Positions 16,898 through 24,846 of a stretch of DNA of 64,000 bases are shown here, piece by piece. The notes beneath the pieces are model-generated. The model worked only from the letters and a program-made list of their open reading frames with translations, did not search any database and was not told the DNA's origin. Source of the DNA: Bacteroides fluxus YIT 12057 (GTDB lineage Bacteria > Bacteroidota > Bacteroidia > Bacteroidales > Bacteroidaceae). The stretch spans positions 34,598 through 98,597 of the forward strand of contig NZ_GL882697.1 in the NCBI RefSeq assembly GCF_000195635.1. Direction: 5' to 3'. Every line of letters begins with the position of its first letter. The stretch's first letter is position 1. The translations under genes and the position numbers were made by a program.

Positions 16898-17911
16898 ATG
16901 GTTTTGTTATCCGTTGATTTTTCCAATCTCCATACCATACTGGAAAGCCTGTATCAGGAGATGATGCCCTTGTGCGGGGACATGATGGCGGTAGGTAAAG
17001 GTCTGGCCGGACTCGGTGCCCTGTTCTATGTGGCCGTGCGGGTCTGGCAGTCACTCGCCCGTGCCGAACCCGTGGATGTCTATCCGCTGCTGCGTCCGTT
17101 TGCCATCGGCATCTGCATCATGCTCTTCCCGACGCTGGTGCTCGGAACGATGAATACGGTACTGAGTCCGATCGTGCAGGGAACCCACAGGATGCTGGAG
17201 GGGCAGACGATGGACATGCAGCAGTACCGGGAACAGAAGGACCGGCTGGAACGGGAAGCCATGCTGCGGAATCCGGAAACGGCCTACCTGGTGAGCGATG
17301 AGGAGTTCGACCGTCAGATAGACGAACTCGGCTGGTCTCCCGATGCCATGGCCACCCGGATGGGCATGTACATGGAAGTGGGCATGTACAGTCTGGAAAA
17401 GAGCATCCGCGACGGCTTCCGCAGCCTGCTTGAGCTGCTGTTTGCAGCCGCTTCCCTGCTGATAGACACGATCCGTACCTTCTTTCTGGTGGTTCTCTCC
17501 ATCCTCGGTCCGGTGGCTTTCGCCTTCAGCGTGTGGGACGGCTTCCAATCCACGCTCAGCCAGTGGTTCACCCGTTACATATCCGTCTATCTGTGGCTCC
17601 CGGTGAGTGACCTGTTCAGCTGCATGCTGGCCAAGATACAGGTGCTGATGCTTCAGAACGACATCCTGGAGCTCCAGAACAATCCCAACTATTCGCTGGA
17701 CAACTCCAATTCCGTGTATGTGATCTTCATGCTCATCGGTATCATCGGCTACTTTACCGTACCGACCGTGGCCGGCTGGATTGTACAGGCCGGTGGAGCG
17801 GGCAACTACAGCCGCAACATCAACCGTACCGCAACCAAGGCCGGAGGATTTGCCGCGGGCGCAGCCGGCTCAGCATTGGGCAACATCGGAGGACGCCTGC
17901 GTGGAAAATAA
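16898..17911 (+). CDS. traJ: TraJ, polytopic VirB6/TrbL-like channel protein
   Basis: A 337-aa membrane protein with about six hydrophobic segments. Examples are the one around residue 30-45 (GLAGLGALFYVAVRVW) and those at ~70-90, 185-215 and 270-300. A central hydrophilic stretch carries acidic and Arg-rich helices (QYREQKDRLEREAML). It ends in a Gly/Ala-rich tail. This layout and the location between TraI and TraK identify the CTnDOT TraJ family. It probably forms part of the inner-membrane channel. Confidence 0.9.
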   Translation: MVLLSVDFSNLHTILESLYQEMMPLCGDMMAVGKGLAGLGALFYVAVRVWQSLARAEPVDVYPLLRPFAIGICIMLFPTLVLGTMNTVLSPIVQGTHRMLEGQTMDMQQYREQKDRLEREAMLRNPETAYLVSDEEFDRQIDELGWSPDAMATRMGMYMEVGMYSLEKSIRDGFRSLLELLFAAASLLIDTIRTFFLVVLSILGPVAFAFSVWDGFQSTLSQWFTRYISVYLWLPVSDLFSCMLAKIQVLMLQNDILELQNNPNYSLDNSNSVYVIFMLIGIIGYFTVPTVAGWIVQAGGAGNYSRNINRTATKAGGFAAGAAGSALGNIGGRLRGK

Positions 17912-17932
17912 CCGAAAAACAATCATGAACAG

Positions 17933-18556
17933 ATGGAATTCAAGTCATTGACCAATATCGAAAGCAGTTTCAGACGGATACGTCTGATGCTGGCAGCCTT
18001 TGTGGCATGTTGCACGCTCGTGACCGTCTTCGCCCTGTGGCACTCCTACCGCTTTGCGGAGAAGCAGCGCGAGAAGATCTATGTGCTGGACGGCGGCAAG
18101 TCGCTCATGCTGGCCCTCTCGCAGGATCTGGCGCAGAACCGTCCGGCCGAAGCCCGGGAGCATGTGCGCAGGTTCCATGAACTCTTCTTCGGCCTGTCAC
18201 CGCAGAAAGACGCCATCGAGCACAACATCAACCGTGCGCTCCAACTGGCCGACAAGAGTGCCTACCACTATTATGTGGATTTTGCCGAAAAGGGGTATTA
18301 CAACCGTCTTATATCCGGCAACATCAACCAGGCGGTGCGGGTGGACAGCGTCCTCTGCGACTTTTCCGCCTACCCCTACAAGGCCCGTACCTATGCCCGG
18401 CAGATGATCATCCGGCAGAGCAACGTGACGGAGCGTTCGCTGGTCACCGAATGCCAGCTCCAGAACACTTCCCGTTCGGATGACAACCCCAACGGATTCA
18501 TCATCGAACACCTGACCATTCTTGAGAACAAGGACCTGAGGAGTGTGGAGCGATGA
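17933..18556 (+). CDS. traK: TraK, VirB8-like bitopic scaffold protein
   Basis: A 207-aa protein with one N-terminal transmembrane helix (~residues 18-38, LMLAAFVACCTLVTVFALW) and a periplasmic domain. That domain contains alpha and beta elements (KSAYHYYVDFAEKGYYNRL) in the VirB8 arrangement. It starts 21 bases after traJ, and its stop overlaps the next gene as ATGA (18553-18556). VirB8-type proteins nucleate the inner-membrane complex. Confidence 0.88.
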   Translation: MEFKSLTNIESSFRRIRLMLAAFVACCTLVTVFALWHSYRFAEKQREKIYVLDGGKSLMLALSQDLAQNRPAEAREHVRRFHELFFGLSPQKDAIEHNINRALQLADKSAYHYYVDFAEKGYYNRLISGNINQAVRVDSVLCDFSAYPYKARTYARQMIIRQSNVTERSLVTECQLQNTSRSDDNPNGFIIEHLTILENKDLRSVER

Positions 18557-18870
18557 GAAGGAATCCGATCAGGCAGGCAGACCTGGCACTCAGGCTGTTC
18601 TGCCGCCGGCTGGGTCGGAAACAGCGAAAGATTGTCCTGGGCATCCTGTTCGTCCCGTTTGCCCTTTCCTGTATCTGTACGGCCGTTGTCCCTCTGACAG
18701 ACGGCAGGAACCGTGATACGGAATATCTGTGGATGAGACAGGACACACTCCGGAAACATTTTATTCAAACGATAACCGAAGATGCAGAAAGAAGAAATCA
18801 AGAAACAGCTGGAACGGCTGCTCAAGCCGTTCAGGATTCCGTTCCGCAGGGACGGGGAACCGCTGACTGA
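18553..18870 (+). CDS. traL: TraL (DUF3989) small membrane protein
   Basis: A 105-aa protein with a basic N-terminus, a single transmembrane helix (IVLGILFVPFALSCICTAVV) and a polar tail. It overlaps traK by four bases at its start and traM by 89 bases at its end, in a different frame. It occupies the place of TraL in CTnDOT-type operons. No catalytic motif is seen. A role as a linker between the coupling and core complexes is only a guess. Confidence 0.8.
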   Translation: MRRNPIRQADLALRLFCRRLGRKQRKIVLGILFVPFALSCICTAVVPLTDGRNRDTEYLWMRQDTLRKHFIQTITEDAERRNQETAGTAAQAVQDSVPQGRGTAD

Positions 18871-20101
18871 GGAACAGAAGCGCCGTCGTGCCCGCTTCGT
18901 GGTATATCCGCTCATAGGCCTGCTGTGTCTGGGCAGCCTTTACCTGATATTTTCTCCTTCGAAGGAGGAAGAGACCAGACAGAACCGGGGGAAAGGGTTC
19001 AATACCGAAATCCCTTCCCCCGAGGACAAGGAACTGGAAGGCAACAAGAAGGATGCTTATGAGAAGGCATTGCTGGAACAAGAAAGCCGGAAACGGAAAA
19101 CCTTCTTTGATACGGCCGAATCCATGTTCCGGAACGAACAGCCGAAGGACAGTGTCTGTTTGCCGGATACCTTTCCCAAGGAACCGGATGCAGACCCGGA
19201 AAGGATGGAAGGTCCTGCCGGAGCGGTCACTTCCTCCGCCGGAGCATACCGGCAGATGAACCGTACCCTCGGGAGCATCTATGAACCGGCGGCGGATCCA
19301 GAAAAGGAGAAGCTGCTGGAAAGAATCGAAGAGCTGGAACGGCAGCAGGCGGACAGACAGGAAACATCCCCGGGAATGGAAGAGAAAATGGCCCTCATGG
19401 AAAAGTCATATGAACTGGCCGCCAGGTACAACAGCCGGCAGGCAGCCCCGTCCGCCATGCCTGCTGCAAAAGCGGAAGACCGTCCGGCCATGCCGGTCAA
19501 GCGGCTGCAGAACCAGGTGGTGTCCAGCCTTTCCGCACCCCTGACGGAAGAGGAGTTCCTTTCCGTCTATGCCGGTGAACGGAATACCGGATTCCACACC
19601 CCCGTCGGCAGGAAGACCGTGACAACCGGAAATACCATTGCCGCCTGTGTGCATGGTACGCAGACCGTATCCGACGGGCAGGCTCTCCGGCTCCGGCTTA
19701 CGGAACCCATGGCCGTGGCAGACCGGTTCATCCCGAAAGGGACCGTGCTGGTCGGTGCAACCCGGATCCAGGGGGAACGGCTGGAAATCGTCATTCATAC
19801 CCTGGAAGCGGGTGGCAGCATCCTTCCTGTGGAACTGGAAGTCTATGATACGGACGGGCAGCAGGGAATCCTGATTCCCCATTCGCTGGAGTATGATGCC
19901 GCACGGGAAATTGCAGCCAACATGGGCAGTTCGATGAACAGCAGCATCAACATCTCCACCGATGCCGGAGCCCAGATTGCTTCGGATGTGGGTAAAGGCG
20001 TGCTGCAGGGCGTCTCGCAGTATATCACCAAAAGGATGCGTACGGTCAAGGTCACGCTCAAGGCCGGACACCGGGTGCTGCTCCATTCCCCGGAACAATA
20101 A
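18782..20101 (+). CDS. traM: TraM, VirB10-like core-complex protein
   Basis: A 439-aa protein with a cytoplasmic N-terminus, a transmembrane helix at ~residues 42-60 (VVYPLIGLLCLGSLYLIF) and a long Glu/Lys-rich linker. The C-terminal beta-barrel-like domain includes AGERNTGFHTPVG, FIPKGTVLVGATRI and later Gly-rich strands. This is the VirB10/TrbI architecture that spans the periplasm and senses ATP use. The start lies inside traL. The C-terminal region around GVLQGVSQYITKRM matches the Bacteroides TraM family. Confidence 0.92.
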   Translation: MQKEEIKKQLERLLKPFRIPFRRDGEPLTEEQKRRRARFVVYPLIGLLCLGSLYLIFSPSKEEETRQNRGKGFNTEIPSPEDKELEGNKKDAYEKALLEQESRKRKTFFDTAESMFRNEQPKDSVCLPDTFPKEPDADPERMEGPAGAVTSSAGAYRQMNRTLGSIYEPAADPEKEKLLERIEELERQQADRQETSPGMEEKMALMEKSYELAARYNSRQAAPSAMPAAKAEDRPAMPVKRLQNQVVSSLSAPLTEEEFLSVYAGERNTGFHTPVGRKTVTTGNTIAACVHGTQTVSDGQALRLRLTEPMAVADRFIPKGTVLVGATRIQGERLEIVIHTLEAGGSILPVELEVYDTDGQQGILIPHSLEYDAAREIAANMGSSMNSSINISTDAGAQIASDVGKGVLQGVSQYITKRMRTVKVTLKAGHRVLLHSPEQ

Positions 20102-20107
20102 GAAACA

Positions 20108-21055
20108 ATGAACATCAAAACAATCGTTAAACCCAAGCACATGAAGAAGATTCTGATGGTATTTGCCCTCCTGACGGGCATGCTGGCTGCCATGGCGCAG
20201 CAGAGCAACGGAGATCTGTATGAAGGACTGACCCGGAAAATCGGTTTCAGCCGGATGATTCCACCCCACGGGCTGGAGATCACGTACGACAAGACCGTCC
20301 ACGTCATTTTCCCCGCACCGGTGAGATACGTGGACCTGGGGTCACCCAACCTGATTGCCGGCAAGGCTGACGGTGCCGAGAATGTCATCCGCGTGAAAGC
20401 CACGACCCGCCATTTCCGGCAGGAGACCAACATGTCGGTCATTACCGAAGACGGAAATTTTTACACCTTCAATGTCAAGTATGCCGATGAGCCCCTGCTG
20501 CTGAATGTGGAGATGTGTGACTTCATCCATGACGGGGAATCGGTGAACCGTCCGAACAACGCCATGGAAATCTACCTGACAGAACTTGACAACGAGTCCC
20601 CCCGGCTGGTCCGGCTGATCATGAAGTCTGTCCATGAGAATGACAAGCGCCGTATCCGCCACATCGGCAGTAAGCGTTTCGGGGTCCAGTTCCTGCTGAA
20701 GGGAATGTATACCCACAACGACCTGCTCTATTTCCATACCCAGGTGAAGAACACCTCGCACGTACCGTTCGATGTGGACTTCATCACCTTCAAGATCGTG
20801 GACAAGAAAGTGGTGAAGCGGACCGCCATGCAGGAGCAGGTGATTTATCCGTTGCGTGCCTATAATTATGTGACACGTGTAAACGGCAGGGACTCGGAAT
20901 GTACGGTATTCGCCCTTCCCAAGTTTACGATACCGGACGACAAGAAACTGGTGGTCGAGATGCTTGAGAAGCAGGGTGGCCGTCACCAGCGTTTTGAAGT
21001 GGTCAATGAAGACCTTGTCCGTGCAGAAACCGTCAACGAACTGAAAGTACGATGA
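20108..21055 (+). CDS. traN: TraN, VirB9-like outer core protein (DUF4138)
   Basis: A 315-aa secreted beta-rich protein. A signal peptide begins at the second Met (MKKILMVFALLTGMLAAMAQ), so the first Met at 20108 or that at 20141 may be used. The mature part has the hallmark strands of DUF4138 (ITYDKTVHVIFPAPVRYVDL and NLIAGKADGAENVIRVKA). It is the partner of TraM in the core complex, next to the outer membrane. It overlaps traO by four bases at its end. Confidence 0.9.
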   Translation: MNIKTIVKPKHMKKILMVFALLTGMLAAMAQQSNGDLYEGLTRKIGFSRMIPPHGLEITYDKTVHVIFPAPVRYVDLGSPNLIAGKADGAENVIRVKATTRHFRQETNMSVITEDGNFYTFNVKYADEPLLLNVEMCDFIHDGESVNRPNNAMEIYLTELDNESPRLVRLIMKSVHENDKRRIRHIGSKRFGVQFLLKGMYTHNDLLYFHTQVKNTSHVPFDVDFITFKIVDKKVVKRTAMQEQVIYPLRAYNYVTRVNGRDSECTVFALPKFTIPDDKKLVVEMLEKQGGRHQRFEVVNEDLVRAETVNELKVR

Positions 21056-21609
21056 AGAGAAAGTGGATGTGTATGCTGGTCTGCCTGCTTGCCCTCTCCG
21101 TAGGGCAGGCTGCTGCCCAGCGCTGCCTGCCCGGGATGCAGGCCGTGGAAATGCGTGGAGGCATGGCTCCTTCAGCAGGTTATTTTGCCGGCTTGGGTGT
21201 GACCACCCATGCCAAGGGCGGCAACAGATGGGTGTTCGGTGCGGAATACCTCTACCGGAAGCATGATTACCGGACGGTCACCTTGCCGTCTGCGCAGTTT
21301 ACCGCTGAAGGGGGCTATTATCTCCAACTACTATCCGATGCAGGGAAAACCCTCTTCTTTCACGCGGGAGTGTCCGCATTGGCCGGATACGAAACGCTGA
21401 ACTGGTCGGAACGGACACTGTATGACGGGGCCCGGCTGAAGAACGGGGATGCCTTTGTCTATGGCGGTGCCCTGACCCTGGAAATGGAAGTTTACCTCAG
21501 TGACCGGATTGCCTTGACTGCCTCCGTGCGGGAACGCTTCCTGTGGGGCGGCAGCCTGGACCGTTGCCAGTTGCAGTGCGGTGCCGGATTCCGATTTTAT
21601 CTGGATTGA
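21052..21609 (+). CDS. traO: TraO, small outer-membrane-type conjugation protein
   Basis: A 185-aa protein with a signal peptide (MLVCLLALSVGQAAAQR) and alternating strands. These include YFAGLGVTTHAKGGNRW and ITALTASVRERFLWGG-like amphipathic segments, ending in aromatic FRFYLD. Such a C-terminal aromatic residue and strand pattern suggest an eight-stranded outer-membrane barrel. The location between TraN and TraP is diagnostic. It starts with an ATGA overlap with traN. Confidence 0.87.
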   Translation: MKRKWMCMLVCLLALSVGQAAAQRCLPGMQAVEMRGGMAPSAGYFAGLGVTTHAKGGNRWVFGAEYLYRKHDYRTVTLPSAQFTAEGGYYLQLLSDAGKTLFFHAGVSALAGYETLNWSERTLYDGARLKNGDAFVYGGALTLEMEVYLSDRIALTASVRERFLWGGSLDRCQLQCGAGFRFYLD

Positions 21610-21615
21610 TGCAGG

Positions 21616-22476
21616 ATGGAGATAGAACAGCTCAGGCAGGTGCCTTTGGTCGACCTGCTCACCCGGTTGGGGTTTGCTCCCGCTTACCGGAGAGGACAGG
21701 ATGTATGGTACAGGTCTCCGCTGCGGGAAGAGCGGACTGCCTCGTTCAAGGTGAATACAGACCGGAATGTTTGGTTCGATTTTGGGCTCGGCAAAGGTGG
21801 TGACATATTCCACCTTGCCGGAGAACTGACGGGAAGTACGGACTTCAGCAGGCAGGTGGATTTTCTCTCGGGTCAATCGGAACACTTGCCGTTGGCTCCT
21901 CAGCCAAGGTCCGCCCGGCAGCCATCGGCATCCTGTTTCGAACAGGTGAAGGTAGCCGGCCTGTCCCATCCGGCCTTGAAGGATTACTTGGAGAAAAGGG
22001 CAATACCACCGTTTCTGGCCCAAACGCACTGCCGGGAAATATCCTACAGTATCCGTGGAAAGCGGTATTTTGCCATCGGCTTTGCCAACCGGAGCGGTGG
22101 CTACGAGGTACGCAATCCCGGGTTTAAGGGATGCATCTCTCCAAAGGACCTGTCCTTGGTTCCTCTTTCAGATCACAAGCAGGACAAGTGCTGCGTGTTT
22201 GAAGGAGTGATGGATTTCCTTTCAGCCTTGGTCCTGGGACTGGCAGGGAAAGAAGACTGTCTGGTCTTGAACTCCGTGTCGAATCTGGAAAGGTCGTATG
22301 ACTTGCTGGACAGCTACCGGGAAATCCGGTGCTACTTGGACAGGGATGCTGCCGGGCAGTCAGCGTTGAACAAATTGCTCCAACGATACGGAAGCCGCCT
22401 TTCTGACGGATCCGGAGTCTATGAAGGAAGCAAGGATTTGAATGAACATCTGATAAAAGTGAAAGAAAACACATGA
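21616..22476 (+). CDS. traP: TraP, toprim-domain DNA primase
   Basis: A 286-aa protein. An N-terminal CHC2-like domain (VPLVDLLTRLGFAPAYRRG, then YRSPLREERTASFKVN and WFDFGLGKGGDIFHLA) is followed by a Toprim domain. The acidic residues of Toprim are visible (CCVFEGVMDFLSAL and CYLDRDAAGQSA). The zinc-binding Cys/His residues of classical primases are absent in the N-terminal part. Primases on conjugative elements make the first primers on the transferred strand in the recipient. It is followed by traQ with a four-base overlap. Confidence 0.9.
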   Translation: MEIEQLRQVPLVDLLTRLGFAPAYRRGQDVWYRSPLREERTASFKVNTDRNVWFDFGLGKGGDIFHLAGELTGSTDFSRQVDFLSGQSEHLPLAPQPRSARQPSASCFEQVKVAGLSHPALKDYLEKRAIPPFLAQTHCREISYSIRGKRYFAIGFANRSGGYEVRNPGFKGCISPKDLSLVPLSDHKQDKCCVFEGVMDFLSALVLGLAGKEDCLVLNSVSNLERSYDLLDSYREIRCYLDRDAAGQSALNKLLQRYGSRLSDGSGVYEGSKDLNEHLIKVKENT

Positions 22477-22970
22477 AGACAACAAGTATGAAAAACGAAA
22501 GAAGAATGGCCGGCTGGCTGGTTTTGTGGTGTATGGGATTACTGGCGATGGCGGTTTCCTCCTGTGATTCGGAGTTGGATGTGCAGCAGCAGTACCCGTT
22601 TACGGTGGAAACCATGCCGGTCCCCAAACAGCTGGCCAAGGGTGAAACGGCGGAAATACGCTGTGAAGTGAAGAGTGAAGGGGATTTTGACGGAACAGTC
22701 TATACCATCCGGTATTTTCAGTACGATGGAACGGGTTCCTTGAAACTGGAGAACGGGACGGTATTCAAACCGAATGACCGCTATCTGCTGGAAGATACCA
22801 AATTCCGGCTGTATTATACTTCCCAGTGTAATGAAGCGCAGAATCTGGTTGTGGTGGTAGAGAACAACTGGGGAGATTGGGTGGAGATGGAATTCGATTT
22901 CAACCATGCCGATGGGGAGTCTGAGGATGACACGGAAAGTCCGCAGCCGGATAAAGAAGGAGGTGCATGA
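22473..22970 (+). CDS. traQ: TraQ (DUF3872) lipoprotein
   Basis: A 165-aa lipoprotein. The signal ends in LLAMAVSSCD, with the lipobox Cys around residue 31. The mature part is an immunoglobulin-like beta domain (YPFTVETMPVPKQLAKGETA, then TVYTIRYFQYDGTG). The tail is acidic. It overlaps traP and the lysozyme gene by four bases each. This is the last named gene of CTnDOT-type transfer operons. The role is unknown; an envelope-anchored part of the transfer machine is likely. Confidence 0.87.
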   Translation: MKTTSMKNERRMAGWLVLWCMGLLAMAVSSCDSELDVQQQYPFTVETMPVPKQLAKGETAEIRCEVKSEGDFDGTVYTIRYFQYDGTGSLKLENGTVFKPNDRYLLEDTKFRLYYTSQCNEAQNLVVVVENNWGDWVEMEFDFNHADGESEDDTESPQPDKEGGA

Positions 22971-23475
22971 CAAGACAGACTAAACGACGCAGTATGCTTT
23001 GGGCACTCTTTCTGACTATCCTTGCAGGAGGATTGAATGCCCAGGGAAATGCGGTCAATCCGCTTTGGGAATCGGCTGTTGAATGTATCATGAAATACGA
23101 AAGTTGGCATGGTCCGGAACATTATCCCTATGTGGCATTTGGTCATCGTATCCGTCCGGGCGAACGGTTTCCATCCCGTTTGACGAGAAAGGAAGGGGAA
23201 CAGCTTTTAAGAAAGGATCTGAAGGAACTGTGTGCCCTCTTTCGCCATTTGGGAAAAGATTCACTTATCTTATAGCTTGCCTTGCTTATCAGGTGGGTCC
23301 ATACCGGCTTCTCGGCTATGGAAAGATGCCCAAAAGTACATTGATCAGAAAGCTGGAATCCGGTAACAGGGATATCTATGCAGACTTTGTGAAATATTGC
23401 CATTACAAAGGAAAGAAGATTCCGTCCATAGAAAGAAGAAGGAAAGAAGAATACGAACGGTTGTTCGTACCCTGA
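22967..23475 (+). pseudogene. Lysozyme-like murein hydrolase, disrupted by a frameshift
   Basis: The first frame (22967-23275) gives a signal peptide (LWALFLTILAGGLNAQG) and a lysozyme-like catalytic region with the helix ECIMKYESWHGPEHYPYVAFGH. It then stops at a TAG directly after GKDSLIL. The rest of the domain (ACLAYQVGPYRLLGYGKMPK to KKIPSIERRRKEEYERLF) continues in the next frame up to 23475. Removing one TA from TCTTATAGCTTGC at 23269-23280 would join the two parts. Lysozymes at the end of tra operons are thought to open the peptidoglycan for the channel. Either the gene is dead, or the sequence has an error. It overlaps traQ by four bases. Confidence 0.8.
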
Positions 23476-23520
23476 ATGTAGCGCCAGCCGTGAAGCATCA
23501 TGCAGTTCACGGCTGGCGCT

Positions 23521-24060
23521 TTACAATGTCCGGTTCAGAAGGATGGACAGGGGATAGATGAACCGGTTGTATTGTTTCAGTGCCTCCAAATCCAACGTCG
23601 CGTTTCTGTACGGATTAGATTCCTCCGAGTAGAAATAGACGTCCGTAGTATGGTTCCCGTTTTGGACAAATATGCCGTTCAAAGGAATCTCATTGACATC
23701 TTCAAAACTCTCCAAGGGAAGTTTTTCAATGGAGCCGGTTTCTCTGTTGCCAAGCGTATTGGCATAACGGTTGAAAAGAACAAATCCCTTTTGGGCATAA
23801 TCAATCCGTATTCCATAGGGTCGGTTGCAATAAAAACCGACCTTCGCTTTTTCCTGTAAGTCATTCATTATACATACGGTTTTGTTTTGTTGCTGAATTC
23901 TGTTTCTGATTTTCTTTTGTTTTCTTTCCAAATTTGACTTCACACAATAATCATACGCTTCCTTACGGAATGCTTCACGTTGCCGGGTACCGGTTTTGCC
24001 GAACTCGGCATCCATGAGGTTATCTATGCTGGTCAGGGGCTTGTCTGTTGTATCCATCAT
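23521..24060 (-). CDS. Unknown protein, third gene of the Septu-like operon
   Basis: A 179-aa protein from the ATG at 24060 (an adjacent second ATG is at 24057), with AAAAGG immediately upstream. A longer frame begins with TTG at 24087. The first ~45 residues (LTSIDNLMDAEFGKTGTRQR, then EAFRKEAYDY) resemble the N-terminal segment of HigA-type antitoxins, but no helix-turn-helix follows. The rest (VGFYCNRPYGIRIDYAQKGF, DVYFYSEESNPYRN) looks like a small beta-rich domain that I do not recognise. It begins ~49 bases after ptuB on the same strand and probably shares its transcript. Confidence 0.7.
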   Translation of the reverse strand: MMDTTDKPLTSIDNLMDAEFGKTGTRQREAFRKEAYDYCVKSNLERKQKKIRNRIQQQNKTVCIMNDLQEKAKVGFYCNRPYGIRIDYAQKGFVLFNRYANTLGNRETGSIEKLPLESFEDVNEIPLNGIFVQNGNHTTDVYFYSEESNPYRNATLDLEALKQYNRFIYPLSILLNRTL

Positions 24061-24108
24061 ACCTTTTTGAATTTCATACAAAGTCAAAGATTGGCTGTTT
24101 CGATGCTG

Positions 24109-24846
24109 TCATACTGGATCCGGAGAGCCAGGATTCCTTTCAATAGGCTCATAATGGTTGTTTGCATCAAAGCAATGCGCGCAGGTACCCGGAAAATCGG
24201 TAATCAGCCGGTGTCTGATAGAGTCTATACCTTTGAACACGGTAAACCAGATGGACCATTGTCCGTTACAATGGGCATAGTCTATTACATCATCTTCTGC
24301 TATAGCACCTTTCAGGTAGAGTTCTTTGTATCTGGATGCCTTGTTCCATGCTTCAAAGCGATATTTCCATCGGAAGTCTTTCGGAGAAGGAGACTTGTCA
24401 GTTCCAGGGTATCTTTGAAGCTGTATCAGATCCAACAAATTCTGGGCTTTCTTCCTTGACAGTTCCGACATATTGCCATTGACATGAACTCTCCCTGTTT
24501 CATCATAGATAAGACTATAATAAGTATTGTTCAAATGAGGCCAGTGACAATCGGCATCCACTTTTGTGCCTTTATTGCTGTTGCAGACTTTACAGCACAA
24601 CAGGAAATTATCCCATGCTGTCTCAGCTCCACCTTTACTTTTAGCAGCAAGATGTTCCACATCCAGCGTGGGGATTTTTTCACATCCCTCGCAATAGGAA
24701 CAAAAAGCACCGATGTTGGCACTCAAAGGGAACTTGGCATCACCATAATCAGGATAATGTTCCTTTATCCGATGTTCTACCTTTTGGTTGTTCGAATCCG
24801 TGTAACAGATCAGTTCTCCGGGTCGTTTTTTCTCAACAGGTCTCAT
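24109..24846 (-). CDS. ptuB: PtuB-like HNH endonuclease (Septu defence)
   Basis: A 245-aa HNH nuclease. The zinc-binding and catalytic parts are seen at residues ~45-95: CSYCEGCEK, then the HNH histidine in LDVEHLAAKSKGG, an N in WDNFLLCC and a second Cys pair CKVCNSNKG. The C-terminal ~130 residues hold another Cys pair (TCAHCFDANNHYEPIERN). It overlaps the ptuA stop by four bases. ATPase plus HNH nuclease in this order is the known layout of Septu, a defence against phage. Nuclease activity is presumably gated by PtuA. Confidence 0.85.
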   Translation of the reverse strand: MRPVEKKRPGELICYTDSNNQKVEHRIKEHYPDYGDAKFPLSANIGAFCSYCEGCEKIPTLDVEHLAAKSKGGAETAWDNFLLCCKVCNSNKGTKVDADCHWPHLNNTYYSLIYDETGRVHVNGNMSELSRKKAQNLLDLIQLQRYPGTDKSPSPKDFRWKYRFEAWNKASRYKELYLKGAIAEDDVIDYAHCNGQWSIWFTVFKGIDSIRHRLITDFPGTCAHCFDANNHYEPIERNPGSPDPV

